Shown here piece after piece: positions 47,941-58,684 of a DNA stretch of 64,000 bases. This stretch comes from Tetracladium setigerum. Lineage: Eukaryota; Ascomycota; Leotiomycetes; Helotiales. The translations under genes and the position numbers were made by a program. The DNA is taken from NCBI GenBank assembly GCA_031472005.1, contig PZJY01000001.1:2108001-2172000 (forward strand), read 5' to 3'. Position 1 is the stretch's first letter; each line of letters starts with the position of its first letter. The notes under the pieces are model-generated. The model ran no database searches, was not told the origin of the DNA, and worked only from the letters and a program-made list of their open reading frames with translations.

Positions 47941-50333
47941 TTATACTATAGTAAGAAGCTTCACGTTCTCCTTAGAACAACAGAACAACCATGACGGGCT
48001 AGTATCGCCATCACCAAGATCTAAATCCTTAAGAAAATCCTCAAAATGATCGTCCTTTATTTTTGGTGAGCAATAATTCCTGGAAAGCTCAAACATCCCA
48101 AGACGACGATATTCCCCTTGCCCCAAGCCCGTTCGTACTATCAATAGCCCGAAAAGCACATCGGTGAAGTACTTGTCGGTTCTTTCTGTGTAGGACTGAA
48201 TCGGCAAGAAGTAATACGGGACTGGAATGTTTCCTCTGTGGCTGTTGTCGAGGTGTAGATTCCCACCAAAGAGTTGAGCCCCTATTCTCAGTATGATGGT
48301 TGGCTCCCGGTCTTCAGGCCCAGTGTAGTAAGAGTTACGCTTTAACATAATACCTGCCAGCAACCCTCTGCACTGTAAAGTTAACTCGCCTCGCCTTACT
48401 GCGCCAAAGAGATCTGATGTCGCTGGTGTGATATCGGTTTTGACCACTGTGGCCACATTGACCTTTGAGCAGTAGTATACCTTGTGTGACTCCTTGCTTG
48501 CTGCCATTGGGATTCCGTTAGCATCTGCTACGCCAGGAACATCGTACTTCGAGCGATAGAACCCGCTGCTATTTGGATACGTGTCACTCCACGGAGCAGC
48601 AAATTTTACTCGGCCTCCTCTGCAAGCCCAAGACCAGGAGGGTGTATTTGTATCCTTAGCTGGTTCAGACTTGGGTGGCGTTAGAGGGTTTATAACCCGG
48701 TACCAGCATAACTGATCTTCAATCTTTTGTCTCCACATTCCAGCCAGGTATATGTCGTCCATACTCTCTTTTTGTCGGTTCGCAAGTCCTGATAAAGCAA
48801 CCAATCTATCCTTTTCATAAGTTAGATCACATCCAGAATATTGCTGAACAATCTCTTGCCAATCTTGTCCACGATGCGTCATAGGACCATCTAGAAGATA
48901 AACAAATGGATTGGATTCGAGAGAAGCCCCTTTCGCACACAACCATGATATTTCAGTCTCATTGAAAAATATTACCCGAGGGGATAACACTCTCTCTTGA
49001 AACGCCCAAGCCCGCTTGGTAAGGGGCATGTCCTCGAACCGTTCCTCATGCCTACGATCATGGGCCCCTTCTCGTCCGTCGTAGTGACTATAAGTAATGG
49101 TTGAACTCCGATTGGTCGACAACTGAATTATTGCTGGACAGGTTAAGTTTCGTGACGTAAACAATCCTTGACGGCCATCCTTTGCACGGCTAGCAGCAAT
49201 CGTGAGCTCCGAACACCCGTACACCGCACTCATCAAGGCTGCTTCCCTTTCCCAATCTTCAGTACTATCTTGAATGATACAAAGACTGTCAATCCATAGG
49301 TATTCGAGACCAATATATTGCAAAATGAATAGTGCGTCTTGAAAGGTTTGACATAGATGCTCAATAGGAATTGACAAGTGGAAGTCGGCCACATTGCCCA
49401 GGTTCAGTTTCAAGATACTGGGATTTACTCCCCAACAGTGACTTAAAGTTGCATAACGTGCGTCTGAAGCGATCTGAGAACCGCTCTGAAGTTGAAGGAG
49501 CTTGCCTGTCCAGTGCAGAAGCCGAGTTGGTACTGTCCGGTGCTTTCTGATCTCACAAGCAATGTGCTCTTTTGTACAGATTTCAAACCACGTCTTGAAC
49601 TTCTCTAAACAGGCCTCATCCTTAGTAGAGCTTCCTCGAAGTGGCAACTTCGGTGGGCTAGTGCCTGCAAGATGTTAAACCGTACAGTACATATGAAGCC
49701 TGGGACTAAACACATACCGGAGAAAGCAGAATTCTCATGCCAAAATGTGAAGTGCTGATATATGCAATCGTAGCTATTTCCTCCCGGCGATTTAACATAA
49801 ACATCCACACACTTTTCTTTTCTAAGGAAGTTCGTTTCCTCGATCGACATTGTTGTGAATGGAATCCCGGTGACTGCCTTCATATTGTCTAACTCCAGCC
49901 AAGGATTGAACCGACAGTGCCTATCATAGATTAGGCGACAGAATGGACACCCAGACTCGATGGCATTCGAAAAACTCTTCTTGGTTAAATGATGCGCAAT
50001 GCTCTCTGACGATCGGTAATGCTCGTGCTCGGCCATTGCTGCCAGTTTGTCTTCCCATCCTGCAAACCATTCCCGGCACTGTTCGCAAAATTGGTTGTGG
50101 GTGCTTTCAACGTATCTTTGCCAGTCCCAGGCAACGAACGCGGAAAGCTTTGTACTTGAAATCTTGATTTCTGGGTGCAATGGTGCGTCCTTTGAGCTCT
50201 TGCTATCAGAAATGGCGTCTAATTCAATGGCCAGCGATTCTGTGGCGATCTCATGATCCTCATCGCCATCCTCAAATGTATCAAGCTTCCTCTTCCTCCT
50301 CTGCTCAAATGGGACGGGGCAATGCCCATCCAT
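47941..50333 (-). CDS. HET-domain protein 1
   Basis: HET-domain proteins trigger cell death after fusion of genetically different hyphae (heterokaryon incompatibility) or act in related immune-like responses; the allelic partner is unknown. There are two exons, 50333-49718 and 49664-47941, joined inside a Gly codon (phase 1) and giving 779 residues. The N-terminal part has a basic, nuclear-signal-like RRKRK at 12-16 and a paired cysteine module (FCEQCREWF ... GCPFCRLIYDRHC) that could bind zinc. The HET domain follows: YATLSHCWG at about 276-284, YLWIDSLCIIQDSTEDWERE at 327-346, then MSAVYGCSELTIAAS and the C-terminal HET motif RAWAFQERVLSPRVIFFN. There is no NACHT or repeat domain. The gene is intact. 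It shares intron phase, exon layout and length with HET-2, 6 kb away. Confidence 0.93.
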
Positions 50334-50866
50334 CGTAGTGCTTATGCGAGATGAAAGAGAGCAGGATCAGTCTAAAGAAGTTGAAGTAACTTAGTGGGGA
50401 CATTACAATGAGGCTGGGTCCCAAAGGGCAGAGGCTTGTACCGAATCTATGCCAACACGTGACACCTCGAAATTGATGTTCTATGCCGCTGCTACACGGG
50501 AAAATGCGTGCCACCTTTAGAAACTAAGAGATGGGCTGGTGAAGCAGATTTCGAATTTTACTATATCTATACTATCATTTATCGATGGACATTCAGAGTT
50601 GAGGACCGCAAAATAGGCAAGAATTAGCTCCTCTCTGCGATAACAGGTACCAGCGGTACCTTGAAGTACATCGGGGCAGGTACACAGCCACAAGTGTCTA
50701 GAAGCAGAGACCGCTTAAAATAATTAACTAAAAACTCGCGACACCCAATTCGCCTTTTACTGTAGAGCCGGTCTGTTGAAAAAAATATACAATAACTTGA
50801 TCTATCCTGACTTACCTTGATGACATGTACGATAACCCTGTCGACCCAATGCCCACATCCACCATT
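50334..50866. other. Intergenic region, 0.5 kb
   Basis: It lies between HET-1 and GH16, both on the minus strand, and holds the HET-1 promoter and the GH16 3' end. Nothing else is seen. Confidence 0.6.
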
Positions 50867-51976
50867 CTAGGCAACCCAAGTTGATGGAGTGCGTCTCTTC
50901 AATTTGGGAAGTGCTGCTGGCCCAGACGGCCCAGGTACAGGATCTGGCTGTGTCTCAGTCTCATAGACTCTCACATCATTGATCTCCCAGAAAGAGTCCT
51001 GGAAGACGGCCCCATTCTCAGCAACATACTCCTCGCAAGTCTTTGCCTTCGCTCCACAGCTATCTTGTGGGCCTCCTGGGCCAGGCAAGTTCCACACATC
51101 CGTGTTGCCGGCCCAGTCGCCGCAGAACGCGGTGTTGAATACCATGCGGTGGTTCTTGAAGTGTTTGTCAATGGCACAGTTGCCCCCGGCGGCTGATTTG
51201 CCGTTGAACACAGCGATGGGCGGCGACCAGAGATCTGGGTCGAGTGACAGATCAAGGTCGGTCAGCCAGTTAGGGGGGATCTGGCTTCGGGTAAAAGACC
51301 AAACTCGAATCATTTCAGATGTCCATTCCATGATAAATTGTCCTCCGCCGAGATTATTGAACTGCGCACCGTAGTTCTTCTTGCTTTCAGTTTTGTATCC
51401 ACAGCCCAAGAAACTGGAACCAGCAGCGCAGTCATCTTTCATGAGCGTCGAGCCGGTTTTCGTTAGAATGCCATCATTTCCAACTGTGCAGCCCTTACTG
51501 GTGTGGAGGGTTACAGAGTTGGTTTGGCCTTGGTTCACTCCCTCGAGGACATCGATCTCGCCGTTCACAGGCCAATTGCCGCCGAACAACCAGAAAGCAG
51601 GCCATGCCCCACAAACCGGAGCGGGCATGTGATTCAAGTCAACGATAAACAAACCCCGAGTCCAAGTCTTCTTGGATTCAACGCGCACGGATTTGCGGCC
51701 GGGGGATAGAGCTTTTGGAGTTCTGTAGTCGACACCGAGGTAGATTGAGCTGTAGTCTGGGCCACTGTAGCCAGCCAGGCCTTCGTTGTTGGCGGTCATG
51801 GCGTCGACGTATTGGACGAAACCGTGGGTTGGGTCGGGGGCGGAGAAGAAGTCGAACTCGCTGAAGAAGTTGGTACGGTTGAAGTGGTCTCTGAGGTGGT
51901 ACTTGAGGCCCTGAACGGGGAAGGTGAGAAGTGTGAGGAGCACACCGAGGTGCAGAGCAAGCATTGAAATGTGCAT
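50867..51976 (-). CDS. GH16 endo-1,3(4)-beta-glucanase, secreted
   Basis: This is a GH16-family enzyme that hydrolyses beta-1,3- or mixed beta-1,3/1,4-glucans in the fungal or plant cell wall. It is one exon of 369 residues. The signal peptide is about residues 1-23 (MLALHLGVLLTLLTFPVQG). The catalytic E-x-D-x-x-E signature is at Glu140-Glu145 in NGEIDVLEGV; Glu140 is the expected nucleophile, Glu145 the acid/base. A conserved tryptophan cluster (GAWPAFWLFGGNWP) precedes it, and Cys pairs and the CGDWAG region follow, as in fungal members. There is no carbohydrate-binding module, and the tail (KRRTPSTWVA) is not a GPI signal, so the enzyme is probably secreted free. It lies between a HET gene and a glycosyltransferase, on the same strand. 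Confidence 0.95.
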   Translation of the reverse strand: MHISMLALHLGVLLTLLTFPVQGLKYHLRDHFNRTNFFSEFDFFSAPDPTHGFVQYVDAMTANNEGLAGYSGPDYSSIYLGVDYRTPKALSPGRKSVRVESKKTWTRGLFIVDLNHMPAPVCGAWPAFWLFGGNWPVNGEIDVLEGVNQGQTNSVTLHTSKGCTVGNDGILTKTGSTLMKDDCAAGSSFLGCGYKTESKKNYGAQFNNLGGGQFIMEWTSEMIRVWSFTRSQIPPNWLTDLDLSLDPDLWSPPIAVFNGKSAAGGNCAIDKHFKNHRMVFNTAFCGDWAGNTDVWNLPGPGGPQDSCGAKAKTCEEYVAENGAVFQDSFWEINDVRVYETETQPDPVPGPSGPAALPKLKRRTPSTWVA

Positions 51977-53274
51977 TTTGTGATGTTGGAGTCTTGGATT
52001 GGGAGAAAATTGTTTGTTGGTATGAGCAAATGGTAGAAGTTCATGGGAGTCGAGAGTTATTAAATATTAGAAAGATCGAGATATTTACTGTAAAGTCCAC
52101 TGTTCATGTCACTGACAATAGTAATCCGAACAACTCGCTCTTTCGAAGAACAATGGGGCAGAAGCAGAACACAATCAATGTGACTGTCAATAGCAAAAAT
52201 ACAATAAAGAAACCAGGGGGAAAAAGCGAAAGTGAGTGACTGACAAGAAAGAATAAAGAGACGCGAGTAACAATGACTTTGTAAAAAGAGGGAATACCGA
52301 GTACTTCAAGAATTCCTCTATTAGGTCGACCTTTGTCTGACTTCGAGCAATTGGATACTTCGGCAGCCGGTACAACATAAGCTTTGCGGCTCAAAACACT
52401 TGCTTAATTGCACGACAGAGGAAAAGGAAGTGTCTGCAGTCCAATCAAAGCAATTCGAGGACGGCCTTTGAAACCACCATTCGGACGACAAATTCGAAAC
52501 AGCATCCTGGCGTGGATGTTCTTTTGGGATACGTACTCAGCGTCAGGGATTTCCACGTAATCTGCTTCGAACCGTGAAGGTTGCTCGAAGCGGACACCTG
52601 ATGGAAAACCTCTTGTTTTGGAGTTTGGAGATGCAAGATGCTGCCAACCCGTCGTTGGATTGCCTTTGTTTGGTACCTGAGCTAAGCGAGAAACTCGACC
52701 TTTCAAATGACCACACCCCTTGGTTTCAACAGGCCTCGAACTTTTTAACTTTTAAAACGAGTTCTGGAAGCACTTCTATGAATTCTAGAAGGAACGGAAC
52801 TCGTTCATTTCCTTTCTTCTTAGCGCACTATGCACAGTCCTTATTTTGGTGTTGATCGCAAGCAAACCTTCCAGAACCAAGTTACCACCACGAAATATGG
52901 TACTTTGTGATTCACTTTCGCCTGACACATGGAGACTCGCAAGTAAGTGTTCAACTGAATTACCTAGCCACAAAAACCAAACGACGTTATTGTTGACCTC
53001 AACTAAGGTAAATTGGGAATTCATCCCACAAGGTATTGTACATCAGTCCCAGTGTAAAAACTCCTTACAAGATGCAACACGAAGCATGAAAAAAAAAATA
53101 TCTCCCAAAATAAGTACGCATCATCATCAACGTCCATCTCCCAACATCTAAAAGCCCTTTCTTGCCATGCTATAACATACGAGACGGACATGCGAGATAC
53201 TTTGCGGCACAAAGCGCCGAGTAAATGCAGCCAAGAAGCAACTTCAATCATATCCCATCCATATCATCTACATA
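51977..53274. other. Intergenic region, 1.3 kb
   Basis: It contains the GH16 promoter and the 3' end of the GT34 gene, both minus strand. Open stretches at 52404-52706 and 52574-52855 have no family resemblance. A run of nine A lies at 53090-53098. Confidence 0.55.
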
Positions 53275-54756
53275 TTATATCCTGATCCTCTGGCCCGTAA
53301 GCTTGAACCAGGCTGGTGTTACTAGCTCCTCCTTGAAAAGCTCCCACCAGGTTCTGTTGAGTTTGTTGCTCAGCTCGCGGTAGTTGTACATTTCTCCCCA
53401 ACAATCTCGGCCCCATTCACATCCTGCCATGTTGACTACAAAATCTCTGTCGTTGCTGTCGTAATGAATTCTCGTGTCGTTTCCGTTATCGGAGCATGCC
53501 CTGGTGGGAAGCTATTGATCTTGCGTTGTGGGATAAAAGCGGTGTGAGGTCTAACCCATGGCTGGTTGGTGTACAGGAACTCAAGAGCATCTTGTTCTTT
53601 ATGCTCCATTCCATATGCTTTTGCTCATATCCAACTGGATCCCACCAGACGTCCAACAGGCGATCTGTCCACGCGCTTCGTCTTATGAAGAAAGACCCCA
53701 GATTGAATCCCGAGCAATCCTGTGGTACAATCAAATTTATGGAGTTCGAATTTCCGTCTCCAATTGCACTCAAAGCATCGGCATCAAGGTGTGGTTCGGT
53801 GAAAGGGTGGGTGATATTAAGGGGGTTGTATTCGTTGATATCGCGATAGGTATTCGCAGCAAGGTTGTTGAAGATGTGCGATTGCAGGGAGTAGGAGGGT
53901 TCCATAACAAAGGTGTTGAGATCCAGCCACCAAAACCTTAATTGGTTAGCAAGGCAACATTCTCGGACCAGGAGGGGGTTTTGTTTACCATTCTGCATCT
54001 GGGTATTTGTGAAGACAGTTCCGAATAGTGTCTACCTTCTCCCAGCTCTCTCTCCACTCATGCGCATACCTCTTCTTTGTACTCATGTCGACGATTTCCA
54101 GATCGTATCCCCATCTGTTTGCGTACTTGCGCTTATTTCGGACACTGTCTCGCTCAATGGCCCATTCTCTCGGTCCCTTCCACTCCATGACACCTCCGCC
54201 TTGGTTCGCTGCAAGAACAACAACAAACTTCTTTCCGCCACCAAGATGTTTTGATCTTCGCCATTGTCGGTGGAGGGCTTTGGGAAAGGTTAGCGGGATC
54301 TAGCAAGGGAAAGGTGGCAAACCTACGAGTTACATAGAACATCATATACAGGAAAGAAAAAATTAGAAGGACAAATATCACAATTCCGGCTCTCCCTAGC
54401 CTCTGCCTCACTCTACGAGCGAAACTTCTGACCCTCGCAATCCTCACGCTGTCCCACGCGAGCCACCGTCCTCTGACCAGCTTCTCCTTCTCTGCGAAGC
54501 TTTGTTCCGTCCCCAAATGGAAATGAGGGAGATTGCTGGAGATCTTTCTGTAGTGACGATTGAAGAAACCATTGTTCTGTGTCGAGAATGATGGGTAGCC
54601 GTTTATGCCATCACTCTTCGCTTTCGCAGACTCCCAAGTCACTGCATTTGCGCCGCCATTGACACGATATCCATTCGCAGAACCTGGATCGTTGCTGAGG
54701 CCAGGACTGGCCCATCCGCCCCCTGGTATTGGAGACGGGCTCCGCGATAATGACAT
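53275..54756 (-). CDS. GT34 (GMA12/MNN10 family) glycosyltransferase
   Basis: This is a Golgi type II mannosyl- or galactosyltransferase. Relatives in yeast (Mnn10/Mnn11) extend the alpha-1,6-mannan backbone of N-glycans; the exact reaction here is not established. Exons are 54756-54327, 54277-53989 and 53936-53275. Both introns have CTAAC branch points. A Ser/Pro-rich cytosolic tail (1-100) and a membrane anchor at about 123-142 (AGIVIFVLLIFSFLYMMFYV) precede the GT34 domain: NQGGGVMEWKGPREWAIERD, YDLEIVDMSTKKRYAHEW, WFWWLDLNTFVMEPSYSLQ, VPQDCSGFNLGSFFIRRS and MAGCEWGRDCWGEMYNYREL. The catalytic-domain metal motif is WLDLN. Exon 3 has two frame breaks, each one G short, at 53606-53607 (after YEQKHMEW) and at 53499-53501 (inside the SFPPG-ACS region). 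Read through, the product is about 460 residues with the usual ending TPAWFKLTGQRIRI. Confidence 0.9.
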
Positions 54757-56291
54757 TGGTATGTTCGGGGTCCCAGGAATCGGGGAGAGTGCGCCTCGAT
54801 GGCCCCCTCGACCGTCAGGCTCAAGTAACTTCGCGCCTTGGAGATTGAGACCCTGGGGAGTATTGGTAGTTGATGATCGTCGCCGTCGATGGTAAAAGGA
54901 GCCGCCTAGTGACGAAGAAGAAGTTCCTGCGGTGGGGTTTGAGGACGCCAGGTTTTCGTGTACGACCAGATGGCCTTTTGGGACCGTCTGGGAAACTTTC
55001 GGACTGGAGATGAGATGATTGCGAAACCAGGTGATTTCTCTTGGGGCTTGCGGCTAGTGGTGTTTAGTCGCCGGCCGTTAAGTTCGTGATTTGGCGCCTC
55101 CTTCTGCCCCACGAACGCCCCAAAGCTGGCGTTGTTGACAAAGTCAAAGAGAGAGGGAGAGTAATGTGCTCGAATCTTTGTTTTTTGGCGTCTGGTCTGG
55201 GAGCAACGGCTGAACGCACAATCGCCCGCTTGGCTGCTGCTGCTGCTGGGTGACACGAGGGTGTTGGTTGTCAGCGACAGGGGGATCGGGGATCGGGAGA
55301 TAGGGATGAGGGTTCGAGTCTTGGTCGTGCGCGCTTGTCGATGAGGAAGAGGATGATGGATGGGAGAGTCTGCGTTTGAGAGATCTGTGATGCTGGAGAT
55401 GTGCAGATTTTGGAGATGAGATGTACAAGGAGAGAGAGAAGACAAAGAAAGAGGAAGAAAATGGGGTGGCCGTTTGTCAATTAATTAATTATTTTGTTCG
55501 TTGGTAGAGATCTGGCTTGGCAGCTCGGAAAAGAGATTATATCTCATTCCATCTGGCTATCGCCTCTGCTGCTTGGGACCACCCTGAATGCCGTTGCCGA
55601 CCCCTATTTTCCATTCCATTCTAGCAAGCTTATTCGCACCTCAGACGAAGGAAATCACGGCAATTTCATGATACTGTACCTCATTCGTTTGTGACTGGAC
55701 AGTATCTTACATACCTTAGGTATCTGGGATTAATTCTTTACCATTAAAGGAGGTGAAGACGTGTTTGCCTCCCCGGGCCCTTTGGTTATTACAGTCCCCC
55801 GTACGAAACGGTACGCTACATACAGTTACTGTACAGACTACTGTACATTACCTGTTGGTACGAGTACCTCGCCGCTCGTATGGCAATCAGAAACAAACGG
55901 CTTTGTGCGAGTGGGACGACCGGGGAGTTTCCTGGCATAAAAAGGGCTGACAGATCTCCGAATTATTCTGTATGTACTGTAATACATTACATACAGGCTA
56001 GTGTAGAACAAGAATCTCCATCTCATTTGGGCAGCTGCTCCTTTGATCGTCAAACCTGCTGCTGGTGTTCTCTTCTGCAGCCCAATCCCAGCACTTTCTT
56101 TGGCACCTGCTTTAAATCCAACCCCTGTCATAACGGCTTTCTTTCATGTCGGTTCCAGATAAAGGCCTAGACGGTAATCCACGAAGTGAGCAAAAGCATA
56201 AATGGGACAAGCAAGCGACTTGAGCTAAGACATGCAAATGTCCACGAACATACCATATCCGCGCTAGCTCTCTTTCCACTATCGCTCAGAA
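54757..56291. other. Intergenic region, 1.5 kb
   Basis: This is the promoter and leader of the GT34 gene (minus strand) and the 3' flank of HET-2. A 179-codon open stretch at 54906-55445 (-) is Ser/Pro/Thr-rich, lacks a domain and lies where the 5' leader would be, so I do not call it. Palindromic GTAC and CTAGG words occur at 55680-55860. Confidence 0.5.
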
Positions 56292-58684
56292 TCAAATGAT
56301 AATTAGACTTGTCTGCTTGACATTTCCCCACGGATCTGGTGCTAGCGCATTCAGCATACTGTCCTCGGTCTCTACATCTTCCTGTTGCAACTGCTTCCAG
56401 TTCTCCATCTTCAACACCAAGGGCTCTAGAGTCAGCGGCAGCCCTCCCACCCTCGATATGACTGATTGCACGTAACTCGTATGCCTTTGTACCGTCCCAT
56501 CAACAATCCCCACACGTGTGTAGTAGTTATCCTCATCGGCAACTTTTTCCAAGATGAGACCGAAGCGAATCTCTGAAAAGAGGCCTTCGGATTCCCCAAG
56601 ATTTGGAAACCTCGCTAGTAATAGTACGTAGAGCCTCCTCTCTTTCGCTGATGCGCGATAATTGTTGTATTTCTCTGTGATTTCCTGCATGTCAAATCCA
56701 CCGTCAAGCCAAACCTTCTGCTTGCTCTTGCCACTTTGTTCCACTTCGACTTCTACTCCCATATCGCAAGCGGGGATATCGAGATATCCATAAAATCCCC
56801 ATTAACCTCATGCGTAATACTCTCATTGCTTCTAATGCTCACCACTGGTAAGAGAGGACCTCTCAAGCTTAACCGACGGCCTCCAACTCCCCAAATATAT
56901 CATCCCCCAAGTAATCTAAGTGAGAATCCACATAGCTTGCCGTCGCCTCAAAATTCGCCATTCTTGACTTCCACTGACACCGTACGTGGAAATGATTCAT
57001 TGAAAACATCAGAGGGCCTTCGAGTGAGGCCCACGACCAGGATGGTGCGTGGTACACTCCTTCTTGCACAAGCTTCCTCTGATCTGCCCGCGACCAGAGC
57101 AATCCTTCAACTAGACCCTTTGCCCAAATTCCGGCGTAGTAGTTATCTTGGGTACTTTCTACCATCGCAGCTGCTAGCCCTGCCATCGCCGGAAGGCGAT
57201 CCTCTGTTTTCGTAATGGCTCGCCGCGAAAAGTCCTTCACTATTTCATGCCAATCGAAGTAGTTCGTGTTTTCGATTTCACCAGGTTCGCGACCAGCGAT
57301 ATTCCAAACTGTCGGCTCGATTGCCGCGGTGCGGAGGATTGCTTTCAGACGATCGCCGTCACGAGGGATGCATTCTCCATTTTCTGAAGCTGACAGCTCG
57401 GAACACTCCCAGAAGATTTGATCTGTCCCATAAGACAGCATTCTTCGCGGAAGATACCGCTCTTGTAAAGTCCAGGCTCTCGTTGAAAGTGACTCCGAAC
57501 GCACGGGATCGATGGAAGAATTCAATCTCTGCCCTGTAGGAGGTAGGGGAGTTACCTGAAGCCTTGCTTCGTCAAGAAGAACTGTGCGAGTCGTTCGTGG
57601 CTGCAGGTATCCCTCTGAATCAGCGCTGGCTTTCGATGCACCGATAACAAGATATGCATCTCGATAGACGGAAGCCATCCTAGCAGCTTCTGCGTGCCAA
57701 TCTGCAGCATCATCCTGTATGATGCAGAGGGAGTCAATCCATATGTATTTCAAACCGAGTGCTCGCGTCACTTTGACTGCGTCTTGGTGTGTTTGTGGCA
57801 TTTCGGTAATGCGAATACTCTCTTTCCGATCAGAGAGGTTTTGAGTCGTGGTTGTGAAAACTTGGGACTTTCCCCAGGAATGGCTTAATGCAACGTATGG
57901 AAGACCAGGCGTGGATTCAGTTCCAACGTCGTCGAGAGTGATGAAGTCCGAATCAACTCCTACGTTCAAGAGACGTGTGGGTGATCTGAAGGTTTCCTTT
58001 CGAGCAGCAGCACACTCCTTGTGGGTGTTATTGCAAGTTCGTAGCCATGACTGTAGTTGCCCTACGGTTTGCTCAGATGCTGGATCTGTAGAGATGGTTT
58101 GATCGATGGGAATGGGCGCTTCATCAGTCTGGAGTTCGCCTACAAACAACGAATTAGAACCACAGTTTTAAAGCTGAGAGCCAGCAAGCAGCATTACCAT
58201 TAGTGGATGCAATTCTCAACTCCGAAATAATTCGTCCGTATCCATCTCCCATACGTAGGTTCTTGCCGCCACACTCAACACGCAAAAGCACATGTGTCTT
58301 TTCATGCACCTCAGTATTTTGCTTCTCAAATACACTGCTCGGCGAAGCCACGGCTGTCATAACCACACCGCCAGCTTCCAAGTAATAAGGTATGGTCAAG
58401 ATATCATGCTCCAGGTCTTCTGGAGCGGTCTCCCAGTCGCCCAAAAACCTGATGTCTTCCACCAGCTGCCGTCGGGCATCTCGGAGGCCCTGAACAATGA
58501 AATCGCACAGAGCACAAGTCTTAGATGAACGGTCGATGCTTTTCAAATCTGCATACCATTCAATTTGAACGGATTTCTCCTCCTCTTCATGGCGTGTTTG
58601 GTGTACCAATTTGCACACTTCTCGGATGGACCTGGGGATGTCTTGCCCATTGCAAGCGCGACAAACTTGGTCCATGTTCGTCAT
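56292..58684 (-). CDS. HET-domain protein 2
   Basis: The general role is as for HET-1; the partner is unknown. There are two exons, 58684-58198 and 58139-56292, joined in phase 1 inside a Gly codon. The N-terminus has paired cysteines (VCRACNGQD and TCALCDFIVQGL), as in many HET proteins. HET motifs are YVALSHSWG at about 244-252, YIWIDSLCIIQDDAADWHAE from 294, and RAWTLQERYLPRRMLSYG. The C-terminal third is split over three frames by two losses: one base at the GG at 56873-56874 and one G in the run 56797-56800. Before the first break the frame ends at a TAA at 56869. Beyond it the reading continues into LSLRGPLLPVVSIRSNES, then GFYGYLDIPACDMGVEVEVE and on to 56292. Read through, it is about 778 residues, one shorter than HET-1. 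The alternative is a truncated protein ending at 56869, lacking the C-terminal region. Confidence 0.9.

Noticed and set aside
54906..55445. 179-codon Ser/Pro/Thr-rich minus-strand stretch upstream of GT34
   Set aside because: Low complexity, no domain, and positioned as the GT34 5' leader; three overlapping frames are equally open there.
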